Positions 15,229 through 26,725 of a DNA stretch of 64,000 nucleotides are shown in pieces (within the stretch, counting starts at the first letter, position 1; every line of letters starts with the position of its first letter). Below the pieces are notes generated by a model. That model was not told the origin of the DNA, did not search any database, and saw only the letters and a program-made list of their open reading frames with translations. Both the position numbers and the translations under genes were made by a program. Source of the stretch: Pomacea canaliculata. Taxonomy: Eukaryota; Mollusca; Gastropoda; Architaenioglossa; Ampullariidae. Location of the stretch: the NCBI RefSeq assembly GCF_003073045.1, contig NC_037594.1:21892927-21956926 (forward strand). Direction: 5' to 3'.

Positions 15229-18200
15229 ATGAGGGTGTTTAGGCGTCGCCGCTCAAGTTATACATACGCACTTTTGGGAACTGTAGTTTTTGGTGGGCTG
15301 ATCTGGTACTGGAAATATGGAGGCGATGCAGTTTTTGCCAATTCAGACAAGTCAATGCGAGGAAGGTGGAAACGATATTTGGATTACAAAAACGGCGAGC
15401 AGAGTCGATCAGGTCCGGTGAGCAAGGAAAAGCACTTCATTTGGCTGGGGAGGAAAAAGTAGAAGCAGAAAGGCTAATGCCTTCAGAAGCCTTCAATCGC
15501 ATCGCTAGTGATAAAATTTCACTGGAAAGATCAATACCAGATGTGAGAGATCCAGGGTCTGTGTTTTTGACATTTTTGTAATAATTTTTTTTTATACTAT
15601 AGCAACGTGTATTGTCTCGCAGTTCCCCTCCCCCCCTTTCACTCGGTTGAGTGTTTACAGTTAGCCCATATCGACAGTCAATGCATACATCGTCACTTTA
15701 ATGTATACACAACGTAAATCACAATATGCATGTTAAGGCAGTGAACGTGAATTTGAAAAAAAAAAGATAACACCTTATACGTGTTAAATACTATGCAGAT
15801 ACAAACCTCCAAGATCTTTTATTTCATATTCCACGTCCAGAAGTTCAACAACTGGTGCAAAAGAAATTATTTCAGTATGAATGGCGGAAAATTTGAACAA
15901 GCATTTATATATTCTTAGAAGAATCCTCCAACTATTTCAGACCTATATATGGATAATGGTATAAAAGTTGAATGAGTATCTTGCCAGTGTTATTGACAAG
16001 TTTACTTTTAACCAATATCTCTTTTGTGGCATGGGACGCTCTGTGTGAGGTGAAGAATGTGCTTAACAGAATAGTGAATGTGTATGGAAAAGTAAGAAAA
16101 GAAAGGCAAGGCATACGAGCTTGTGGGTGTGTTGTATAAAACTGAATGTCATTTCAGGAGGGTGTTTAAAACTTTCTTGTTTTGTAAATGCTTCCATTAG
16201 AAGTCCATTCTCACTGTAGTCCTGTGTTGTCCACGATTAAGTTATGTGTTTGCTTTTGTTGTGAGAGAGTACTATCATTTAATTCTTCTCTCGTGCAGTT
16301 GTATTCCAGTTTATAGCTTGGTAATGTGAAATGCTTAGAGCCTGACCTTGTGCTGGGATTCCACACAATACAAAAGTCATGATGATGATGATGTTTATTA
16401 TTATGATGTATGGTGTTCAGAGCAATTCCTGTCATGCAGGGTTTTAGCCAGGTGTTACAGTCTCAGAATCACTACTAGTTATGTTTTAGTTTATTACTAA
16501 CATTTGATCACATATGACCATTATGGGAAACATATTTTCAGATGCAAGAAAATTGACTATCCAGTAGATTTGCCAACTGCAAGTGTGATCATAATATTTC
16601 ACAATGAGGCCTGGTCACCTCTGCTTCGTACTGCACACAGCGTAATTAACAGGTCTCCTCCTCAATACCTCCATGAGGTCATTCTTTTGGATGACTTCAG
16701 TGATAAACGTATGTATAAAGCAGCAAAAATCTTTTCTTTATTCTACATTTCTAAGCAGAAAGTTCTAATTTGTACACATGATAACTTGCAAATGACGCAA
16801 AAGTTAGAATATATCTATGCTTGCTTCCTGTCTCACACCTACATCCATCAACTCATCTACCCCACGGCACCTCCACTCCCCTACACCTTGTTGCTACTAC
16901 TACTACTGCTTTTATCACTTTTTGAACTGGAAAAAAACAGGTAAAATTTTGTAGGGCTAGATAATTCTAGTATGTTGGACTAAAACCTTGGAATTGTACT
17001 ATCAGTATTTTATACAGTTGATTAATATATGTGAATGGAAATTACTGCTTTATTTGTGCAGCACATCTTGGGGAAAAGCTGAAGAAATATGTTGAAGACA
17101 CCTGGCATATGGAGAGGTAAAAATTGTAAGAACAACAGAACGTAGTGGACTGATAAGAGCCAGGCTAGCAGGGGCCAATGCAGCCACAGGAGATGTCTTG
17201 ATCTTTCTTGATTCACACTGTGAAGTCAACACAGGCTGGTGAGCATTTGTTTTTGTGAAAGATGCTTTTCATGGGAAATTCATGTGCAGATTTTAGACAG
17301 ATTGCTTTATGTTTTTTTTACCTGCACTCCCTGTAAGATGATGTTTTCTTGCAGGTTATAGTTGCAGTCATGTAGTTTATGTTAATAAGTGTTAAGCAAA
17401 GATAATGTAAATTGCTAAGTACTGTCACATTCATAAAACACTCTAAAATCATAAATGCATAAATAGATCAAATGCAGAATTTTAAGGCAATCATTTATCA
17501 TCTATGTGGATAAAGTATTCCTGAAGAATATAAAATAATGTTGATAGTTTTATAAAGGTTTTGAATACACATTTACACTTGAAAACTTAGTGACTTGAGA
17601 CTCTATGTGTTAATTATCATTTCTTTGGATAATTTGGCATCCTTTGCTGCTAAATATTTGTATTTTTTATGGTAATAATTCAGGTCATCCTTTAGTGACA
17701 AACGAGAAGATCATCAGCATATTTTAAAAGAAGAAATACAGTAGCTCTTGCAAGGCTTATATTGCACAGGCTTATATTTCTCATGAAATATATTCCCATG
17801 ATATTTGCCATGGTGGAGTTGACCATTTATTTGTTAAACATGAACATCAATTAACTTCTTCTTCTCCACTTCTTTAATAATGGCATTCTACTTCTTAAAT
17901 GGGGCCATAAGCCTTGACAGTCCTTGCAGTAGTGTGTGTCTTGCATTAATAAAAAAAAATAAATCAACTTCTTGAGCAGAATATTGTTTATTTATCTCTT
18001 TTGGCAAAACTTTAATTATTTTTCTCAGGCTTGAACCTCTGTTAGCTAGAATTAAAGAGGATCGAACAGCTGTTTTGTGCCCAGAGATAGACCTTATAGA
18101 CAAAGACACACTGGAGTATGGGGGCACTGGCAGTTATTCAGTTGGGGGATTCTGGTGGAGCCTGCACTTTTCCTGGCGTCCAATTTCTCCCAGAGAAAAG

Positions 18201-21200
18201 GAACGACGAGCTGCTCACCCTGAGGGATCTGTTTCGCCAATTAGGTATACCTCAGCTGATATACCTCAGGCCAACCAAAATAGTCTTAACCTTATGTAAA
18301 CTTTTCTTCTGTCACTGTGTGCACATGCGACGGTTGCTACCTGAAAGCATAATTGTCAGCATATACATTGATGAACAGTTTTGGCAGATGCTAATAAAGC
18401 TTAAACTTATTTTCTCTGTGCCATGCCAAATATTGTCAAAATATCTTACCTGTCCTAAATATTTGTAATATCAAAGTATTTTGCAATCTTTTGTGTATAT
18501 ATTTAGGTGGGTGTTGGGGGTGGAGGATTGTGTTGGGTTTTTTTTAAGTCTTCTTATCTTTCTTTCTTATCAAAGAAACTGAAATAATGATGAGAGCGTT
18601 GGTTTGGGTTTTGTTTCTTTTACACATATCTATTAATCTGTTCAGATATTCATCCTAGATGAAAACCAAATTGGGTTTTCTTCCACACATGGTAAAGGGA
18701 AAGTTCACACTGGAAGCCGTTTCAGTAGCTTCATTAACACATGGACCAGTCAGCAGAGAGGCGGGTTGTAGGGGATAAGTATTAATGTGGATAAGGCAGC
18801 TGAAATATCAACTCCCTCATTTTCTGCAATGCAGTAGACAGGTGTCTTGTCAAGGTAGCCTTCATTCTCCATTTCTTCATTAACTGCTCTTTGGGAAACC
18901 ATAACAGATGTATTTGGAATATAGGTTTTCACTGGCCTGTCATGTCTGTTGGCATTATGACAAAATTGTGTCAGATTTTCACATCTTTATTACAGTCAAT
19001 AAGCTGCCTCTCTGTTCATTATTAGCAGGCATACATTAATCTCAGTATGCACACGCTGCTTAGAACCTCAAATGTAAACAAAACCTAGCAAATTTGAAGA
19101 ATATACATCACAGCATAAATTCAAATCCCTTCCAAGATTTCTAACATACGTTTGATAAATTGTCTCACTGAAGAAGTCTAGACAAAGTCATCTCAGCAGT
19201 GAGTCAACTTCACCAATGGCTCAGTAAAATTGTTTCATATTTATCTCAGACATTGGTTTTGAAATTCATTTTTTAAGCTAAAGTGTGATTCTAAGGTATG
19301 GCTAGATTTGTCTGAGCAAGTTTGTTTTTGTGTGCATGAAAAAGAAATAGCAAAAGAACCAACTACCTGATGATCTTACTCAGTCACTTAGGTTGACCTT
19401 AGCTCAACTTGTACTTGTAAAGAGTTATCAGTTTATTATCTCAATTTCTAATGGGTGACAGTCAAAGTGTTCAGTCCCTGGTATATTATTCATGTTTATG
19501 CATTCACAAAGATTTACCATATTTACAACATGGGCTACAATACTCACTTGCATTACACAGCAGACCATATTGTGAATTGCACGGAAACACTGAAATGTAG
19601 AAGACAGCATAGCATCTTCCTAGAAATGCAAAAAATGAACACTGCAAAGGAAAAGACATTCTCAGCAATATGAACTACATCAGGACCTGGCATCTTCACC
19701 AATAAAATACAAAAGGTCCTAAGGACAAATCATGGTATCCATTTGTAGTGGCATGCATGAATTCAGGACCATATCATTTTTCTGTGCTACTTGTCCTTGT
19801 CAGGCTGGAACCTATTCTGGCTGAAATAAAGAGAGATCGCACCGTCGTGGCTTGTCCTATCATTGACGCAATTGATGATTTTACACTGGCATACTCATTG
19901 ACTGGGGGCTACAATGTAGGGGGTTTCACCTGGAGCGGTCATTTCACATGGAGAGATGTTCCTGAGGAAGACAAGCTACACCGAGCCTACACAGATCCTG
20001 TTAGGTACTTGTCAGATAATCTTTAAAAACCAGCCATGTTAGGGTGGTTTTAAACAGGTGTATAAGGGAGAGTGTCTGCTAGATTCAAAAGCAACAATGG
20101 GTGAATTTTTCGTGACCTCATTTCTTTCATCTCCTTTTATAAAGGCTAGAAACATATTTTCAAGAGATATGGTTTTGTGATTGAAAAGAAAGTATGACTA
20201 AGAATGTTTCCTATTCACTTGATTTATGTTAGAAATATTAGTTATTTAAAGGGATTTTTAAATCTTAAGCTATTTAAGGAAGATTTAATTTATCTATGTT
20301 TTTATATCTGTATGTTATAGTCATCTTTAAATTATATATGGCAGGTTATAAAATAAAACATACTCCTATGAAAGAAAATACTTGTGAGTGTGGGAAAAGT
20401 ACATTTTTCTTTAGCATTTTTTTTCTCTCTTGATTTCTCAAATGGCTTCTTATTTGGCTTATCAGATGTTGCTTTCTTTTGATGAGGTTTTCCTTACTGT
20501 AATAATGTGTCAACCAGTTTGCATCTGCACACAGAATTGCTTTTAAATTACTTATATTTATTATTACATTTTCTGTGGATGCTGGTATGCATGCACACTG
20601 TATGCATGAACATATACGGCTTGTGCACAACATGGATAAAATTCTTTTTACACATTTTCATGTTTGATTGTTTTATATGCAATATTTTTATTAGGCCTCT
20701 ACATGTCTTCATTCTCAATTTTAATTCTTTTATTTTTTATGTAAAACATTTTACAAAATTTCTAACAGTTGTTGTGAAGTTAGACACATTTTCTTTTCAT
20801 GTAGAGCAACTTTAACGGCAGTGCAAAATGTTTTGAATGTTTGTGTAAAACATTGTGAGGCTTTGATCTTGGCAAGATCTCAGTGCTCTGTAATGTTTTT
20901 CTTCTTTATTGGTTGAACATATTTACCTTACAAATATGAAAATGGATAAGATCATTAGTGAAAAGTTTACATGGTTCCAATGTGTTAGCTTCCTTTTCTT
21001 TCAGATCCCCTACAATGGCAGGAGGTCTGTTTGCAGCTGACAGAAAGTATTTTTTTGAGATAGGTGGTTATGACCCTGGAATGGATGTTTGGGGTGGCGA
21101 AAATCTAGAAATTTCATTTAGGGTAAGTTTCTTTTTAGCTGCATTATGGTCACTTCTGTGTTGTAGTTTACACAGATTTGTTCTCATTTTGGAGTAACAA

Positions 21201-24200
21201 AATCAGTAGGTTTTTTTTTGTAAGTGGACTTTTTTTTAATCACGTGCATCTTTATGTCTATGGCAGGTGTGGATGTGTGGAGGGAAGTTGGAGTTTATTC
21301 CATGCTCTCGTGTGGGTCATATCTTTCGATCTAGCCATCCTTACACTTTTCCAGGTAAAATCTTGCTGGATTCTTTTGATGCCAACAAAGAAGAAATGTG
21401 TATTTTACTGGAATGTTTCTGCTCTTAAATTTTTGTAAATATTTATGACAATAGTACTTTTCTTCTGCATGCAGCTTGTTCACAATGCTTTAGGTTGGGG
21501 ATCTTTTGGGCTTGAGAAATGTGAAATTTAATGTATAGCTTGCTTGATATGCATAGTCTAGAAAATGTTTCAAATAAATAGTGAAAAGAAACATGACCTG
21601 TCTGTTTAGCAATGCAAACAAAAAACAGCATGAGCATCCCTTGCTGCAGAGCTTAATCCACAGAAAAGCAACGCTATAGTTGAACAAACACAGGTTAAGG
21701 CAGATCAGTAATGTCAATCTTCTCCTTATGGATTTTTATATTAGTGTGGCTTCTGCCAGGGGAGAATATATAGTGCAGATATTTGTGACAACATATTTAT
21801 ATTTTAGTTTTAATTTGCCCTTACTTAAATCTCAGAATTTGATTTCCCCATACTTTTCTTTTTTAAAGGTTTTTGAAATAGATGTCTGTTCATTTCCTTA
21901 AATGTTTAGTACTTAAACAATATTTACTTTGGAAATAAGGGAACAAGGATACACATGGGATCAACTCCATGCGTTTAGCTGAAGTGTGGATGGACGAATA
22001 CAAGCGACTTGTTTTACATGCACAGAAGAGACCTCTTGGTATGATTATTTAAAGTTATTTAAAGGAAAAAGAGCATTTTGGTGTGGTTGGCAAATGGAAA
22101 GATGAATAGATTTCCTCTTCTTGTTTCAATTTATTAAGCAAAAGAGCATTAAGTAAATTTTGCTTTCCTAGATAATAATAATACTTTTGCCTCTAAATTA
22201 TGACGAAGTGGAGATGACTGTTATTTGAAGCTGGATGTGTTTTCTTGCTTATTATAGATATTTGTGTTGTCTGACCTATGCATAAGTGCAAGTATTTGCC
22301 AGTGGTAAATTTCATGTTGGTTTAGTTTGCATATACATTTTTCCTAGAAAGATTTGAAATATACTAGTGTGTTTATCTGATTTATCTGGTAAAACTTAAA
22401 CTTTATTTAACTTGATTTATTTATAGAATGTCCTTCATTTAGTAAACAGCTTGTTGATATCATCTCCATTTTGTGAAATCTGCTAAAGTTATTTTTTTTC
22501 CTTTGTTAACTTGTTTTCTGGTATCTGCAATATTTGATTTTAGGATATAAGATGTAACATTAAACATTTACACTATATTTTGAGCACAGGGGTCATTAAG
22601 AGTAGTATGCATTGACCAGTGATAAAAGCTAAATACCTAAGTCTTGATGGTGTAATTGTCTGCATCATACATATAGGGATAAACCAGATTTCTTTTTACT
22701 TAAAGGTATTCTGGTTTCATTCATGCAGTCTAATGCTCTCTGGTGCATGTGAAAAACATTGAATGTAAGCAAGATCATGTGATAATTTTAAAGAGCATTA
22801 GCGGGTGGAATACACCTGAAGCAATATCAATGTAGGCATCTTTTTTTAAAATTAGAAAATCATGAAGAGTAAAAATAATTTTTAGATGCACAACCGCATA
22901 ACACCAAGACTCACATAACTTTAAATAAGAGACTGTAGCACATCTCAAAACAAAAGAAAGTGGATAGTAGAGTAGCTAAAGGACTGGTCTGCTGCTGGAG
23001 GTGTACTTACTCATTGGTTCCAATACAAATGAGGTGTAGCAAGCTTTCCCTGATCAACTCTAGCAGTGTTAAATTCTTAGAGGGTTCAGGACCGTAAGGC
23101 AGCAAGGAGAGAGGTGGGAACTGTTAAGGCATCATATTGGCACTAAAAATTAAAAAAAATATAAAGTGACAAGTATGACTAAAGTTTAAAAGTATTACAT
23201 AAAAAAACATTGCATGATAGAAGCAAAGAGTCTGTCTGCATTTATGTGCAAGGTTGCACCCTCATAGAAAGCTGACCTTGAGAAAACAACCAAAAGATTT
23301 ATGTTTTAAAGAATATGGGAATGAAGGCATCATTCTGATGTTAACTCCATTATGCTGAAGTCAAAATCGGCTTGAACCTGACAGCTGCAACATTTTGTGG
23401 GATATTTTATTTAGTCATTTAACATTATTTAATATTTTTGTAACCATTGTAACTCGTTAAACATTTTTTTCAGGGACAAGACTATGGTGATATTTCAGAG
23501 CGTGTAGCACTTCGCAAGAAACTTAACTGTCATAGTTTCAAGTGGTTCCTTGAGAATGTCTATCCCGAGAAATTTATACTTGATGAACATGTCCGTGCCT
23601 GGGGAATGGTCAGTAATTGTTTTTTTAAAATATAATCATGAGTTTTATAAATCACAAAACTACTTCTTGTGTTAATATATACATTTATGTGGTAAGACAT
23701 AAAGCATGATCTACAATTTGGTAAAAGCCTGAAAGCATGTGTGTGTGTTGGTGTGTGTGTGTGTGGGGGGGGGGGGGTTGGGGAAAAGATGTAAAATTTA
23801 AAAATATTTGTTCTCCACAATTGTGAAGGTATTTTGATGTCTTACTATCCCAAAACTAGTCAACAATATCTGCTTCATATTTTCACCAGGTGCGTAACCC
23901 AGCTTCTAACCAGTGTCTTGATACTCTACAAAAAGATGAAAAGACAGAGTTTGAAATGGGGCTTTTTAGTTGTCAGAATGGTGCTAGCGCCAACCAGGTT
24001 TGTCCATAAGATGTCTGCTTATTTCTTATGGGTTTGTAAGTTGTTGATAGGATGATTTTATTCTGCAGACAGTATACATACATAGGCAGTAATTTGTAGG
24101 TCAGTTGAAAGAGAAGAAAAAAAAAGTAAAATTATTATTGAGAAAAGTGCTCTAAATGTGCTTAATATTTCCACAAACAGAGCAATCATTTTCTAAACAT

Positions 24201-25329
24201 TCTGAGAGTACATATTATGTTTCTTTCCTTATAGCCAGTTCTCTTAAATGACAACTTTAAAATCCACAGTTTTTTTCATTTTGTTTTTTTGGAGAAAGAA
24301 ATTTACCCCATATTTTGATAGTCACTGCATCAGTCAGTGTCTACCATCCCAGCATTCTAAGCATGCATATACTAAGGAAGTTAATAATTTTTTCTCAAAC
24401 AGCTTTCATTTGTCCAAAATTTTTTTTTCCTTCCACTTGTATAAGTGGTTTTTTTTTTCACCAGTGTTTGCATGCAAATACAAATCAAATTATTACTGAT
24501 AGAGCCATATGCTTTAGAAATTTAATAAACAAAAATAGCTTCATTGAAGATTGTACAGATTTACCATGGCTGAATATTGCTCAGTCAAGTAATGCATATT
24601 TATTACTGGTAGGTTCACTGCAATCGAAAGAATGCAGTAACTGATAGAGACTTAGGAATTACATAATATTTTGCTGCCTTATTTTCTTGTAATTAAACTG
24701 TGGTCCCTAAAGAATGAAAATGGTAATTTGGCAATTCATATTTATTAGGATGTCAGCTTTTTGATTTGTATCAACATTGAGAAACTAATTCTTGCTATTG
24801 AATATGACAATGATTTGTCTTTTGTAATAGGTCTTTTCACTAAGTTTTGATGATGAACTCCGAAGAGAGGAGGGTTGCCTTGATACTTCAGGGCAAGAAG
24901 GAAGCCATCTTATACTCAGACAGTGTCACCATCTGAAGACTTCAATGAAATGGAAACATGATAAGGTGAGAAACTGTACACTGCTGGAACATGATTTATT
25001 AACATTTTTTTGCAATAATTTATTTCCATCAAAATGCCACATGAAGGAAGAAGATGTCTTCAGAATGCCTACAAAATCTAAACATATGTAATACACTTTT
25101 CCTTGCGTTGAAACAGTTTCTTTCTATGAAAAAATGATAATATTATATACTAAAAAAAATGCAATAGTGATTTGAATCCCTCCTTCCTAAGGAAAACAAC
25201 AAGATCATCCATGCAGATTCTGGGAGGTGTTTGGATGCAGCAGGACAACAGAGTAATGGTTATGTGGTGATCAAAGATTGCCAGGCTGTCGATTCCCAAG
25301 TCTGGATATTTCAACATTATCTTGACTGA
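15229..25329 (+). CDS. Polypeptide N-acetylgalactosaminyltransferase (Golgi)
   Basis: The enzyme moves GalNAc from UDP-GalNAc to Ser/Thr, starting mucin-type O-glycans in the Golgi. Exons: 15229-15556, 16542-16708, 17062-17238, 18029-18244 or 19804-20004, 21005-21122, 21267-21354, 21940-22038, 23474-23608, 23890-23997, 24831-24965, 25192-25329. The protein has a short cytoplasmic tail, a membrane anchor (about residues 13-28), the metal-binding DSH (FLDSHCEVN), the [11 protein letters not shown] motif, and a ricin-type lectin tail with three CLD motifs (NQCLDT, GCLDTS, RCLDAA) and QVW near the end. Three one-base shifts interrupt the frame: between about 15340 and 15420 (A run 15388-15392), near 17106 (Trp-Pro expected) and in the T run 22012-22015. 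Allowing for them gives exactly 569 codons, a normal length. The catalytic part most resembles GALNT11-like enzymes, but the subfamily is uncertain. Confidence 0.95.
16300..16395 (+). mobile_element. SINE or LINE 3' tail with ATG repeat
   Basis: The block AATGCTTAGAGCCTGACCTT followed by a GGGATTCC-type segment and an (ATG)n tail (16378-16393) looks like the 3' end of a retroposed short element: a conserved tail, then a short tandem repeat. It lies in intron 1 of the GalNAc-transferase gene. The head of the element is not recognisable, so the class is not certain. Confidence 0.4.
18029..18244 (+). other. GalNAc-transferase alternative exon 4a
   Basis: This exon encodes 72 residues, from [19 protein letters not shown] through [13 protein letters not shown] to SVSPIR. 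It runs between the DSH metal site and the SPTMAGG block, so it covers part of the acceptor-peptide groove and the flexible loop near the active site. It enters after TG of a Trp codon and leaves after AG of an Arg codon, the same phases as exon 4b. It has a good acceptor (TTTTTCTCAG) and a GTATAC donor. Confidence 0.85.
19804..20004 (+). other. GalNAc-transferase alternative exon 4b
   Basis: This exon encodes 67 residues, from [18 protein letters not shown] through [13 protein letters not shown] to YTDPVR. It matches exon 4a along its whole length at roughly half of the residues, with a loop five residues shorter before the SPTMAGG block. Entry and exit phases equal those of 4a, and its splice sites (TTGTCAG, GTACTT) are usable. 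Either exon alone gives a normal family protein. Including both keeps the frame but would duplicate about 70 residues, so mutually exclusive use is the likely mode. Confidence 0.85.
22966..23110 (+). mobile_element. tRNA-derived SINE-like relic in intron
   Basis: TAGTAGAGTAGC acts as a degenerate A box and TTGGTTCCAATAC (about 23015-23027) as a B box, 45-50 bases apart. The following body (AAGCTTTCCCTGATCAACTC) is like that of the SINE-like copy near 13.9 kb. It lies in intron 7 of the GalNAc-transferase gene on the coding strand. It is an old copy, not a tRNA gene. Confidence 0.4.
23739..23777. repeat. (GT)n-G13 simple repeat
   Basis: A GT dinucleotide tract passes into a run of about 13 G in intron 8 of the GalNAc-transferase gene. 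Length is probably polymorphic and hard to sequence exactly. Confidence 0.9.
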
Positions 25330-25830
25330 TATATTTAATTATTTTTTGTCTGTGCTGCTGAAGTCAAGCAAAATATGAATCAATTGATTACACTGGTCCA
25401 CACTGAAATTATTACTGACTTGAAAAGGTCCTAATCTGTAGTATCTTGGTGTACTGAACACAAATATAACCATGAAAACTTTTTATTGGCTCTCGTTTTG
25501 AAGATATTTAATGTAGTTCATTTTTTATGTTTCACCATGTAAATTTATCCAGTAGGACTGTAACAACATCCTAAATAAATCTAGAATGATGTAATATTGC
25601 ATCAGATTGCATAATACCATCATGCACACATCATCTAGAGTTTATTGCATCATTTTCTGATGCAATAGGCTACTAGTGCCAGGCGGCTGCTGAAGTAAGC
25701 TGACATCAGCAGTGTACTTTATATAAAGCCCAGTCAAAAAGGTTGAGCATTTAAAATATTTCAGACTGTGGGATGCAGTTTAAGCTGCTGTTACATAAAA
25801 CTTATTATTTTATCAATTTAGTTACTATAT
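25330..25830 (+). terminator. GalNAc-transferase 3' region with poly(A) signal and hairpin
   Basis: AATAAA at 25574-25579, about 245 bases after the stop codon, is the likely polyadenylation signal. At 25643-25667 there is a perfect 10-base inverted repeat (TATTGCATCA and its complement) with a five-base loop. A further copy of the left arm lies near 25594-25603, so the right arm can pair with either. The rest is AT-rich and has no coding signal. Confidence 0.6.
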
Positions 25831-25839
25831 TGAGCACTA

Positions 25840-26725
25840 ATGCCTCAAAAGTTTGTTAATACCGTGGACAATTTTTGCTGTATTTGTGGGAAAGTGACAT
25901 TTGCCTACCAGAAAAAAAGTATCACTTTTCAAATGAAGAAGGCATATTATTTTACGCAAGATTGGCAAACAAGACAAGCCTTGGGCCCTGCATATATGCT
26001 GTGCTACATGTGCAATACAACTTTCGCAGTGGTTGAATGGCAAAAGACCGTTAATGCCGTTTGCAGTCGCCATGTTGTGGAGAGAGCCAAGAAACCACAG
26101 AAATGACTGTTACTTCTGCTTAGTTTCTCCTTTTTCTGGTGGGATAACGAAACAAAAGAAGTCAAGAATAGTCTACCCCAACATTCTGTTTGCATTGAGA
26201 CCAGTTCCACACGATGAGAGACTTCCTACTCCAGAACCTCCAGCAGAATACAGATTTTCACTGTGGGGCACCATGAACCCCACACAAAATAACACAGGAA
26301 GAACTAAATGATCTGGTTTGTGATTTGGATATCCAAGAACAAGGCTGAATTACTAGGTTTAAGACTACCAACAGTGGAATCTTCTAAAAGACATCACATA
26401 ACTTCATATGGAATGCTTTTCGCCTAGTGTCTACAAACGTTCTCAGGAATGTTGGAGCAGAAAACTACAAATAACTAGTAGAAGACATGCTGATGCAGTA
26501 TCAGAAACTTGGCTGCAATATGTCTCTAAAGATCCACTGTCATCATTCCCATCTGGATTTCTGTCCTGATAACTGTGGTATGGTTAGTTATGAACATGGC
26601 GAACGCTTTCATCAAGTTATCGCAACAACAGAAAAAAGATAACAGGGAAAACGCTATCATGCTGGCAGACTACTGCCGGAGACTCCCCTGAACAGCTGTA
26701 CAAGAGACAGGCAAAGTAATTTAAG
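25840..26725 (+). pseudogene. Decayed copy of a multi-copy invertebrate gene family
   Basis: The left part reads much like the N-terminus of a family found in many copies in invertebrate genomes, with a Cys-X2-Cys start (NFCCICGKVTF), then a PFAV-WREP-N and DCYFC block and VYPNI, ALRPVPH. The right part keeps EHGERFHQ, the family's most recognisable motif, and a LADYC-like block. The middle is largely missing relative to what I recall of the family. The copy is broken in several places and is not expected to work. The family's function is unknown to me; its high copy number suggests it is or was carried by a mobile element. I see no flanking repeats that define its ends. Confidence 0.65.
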
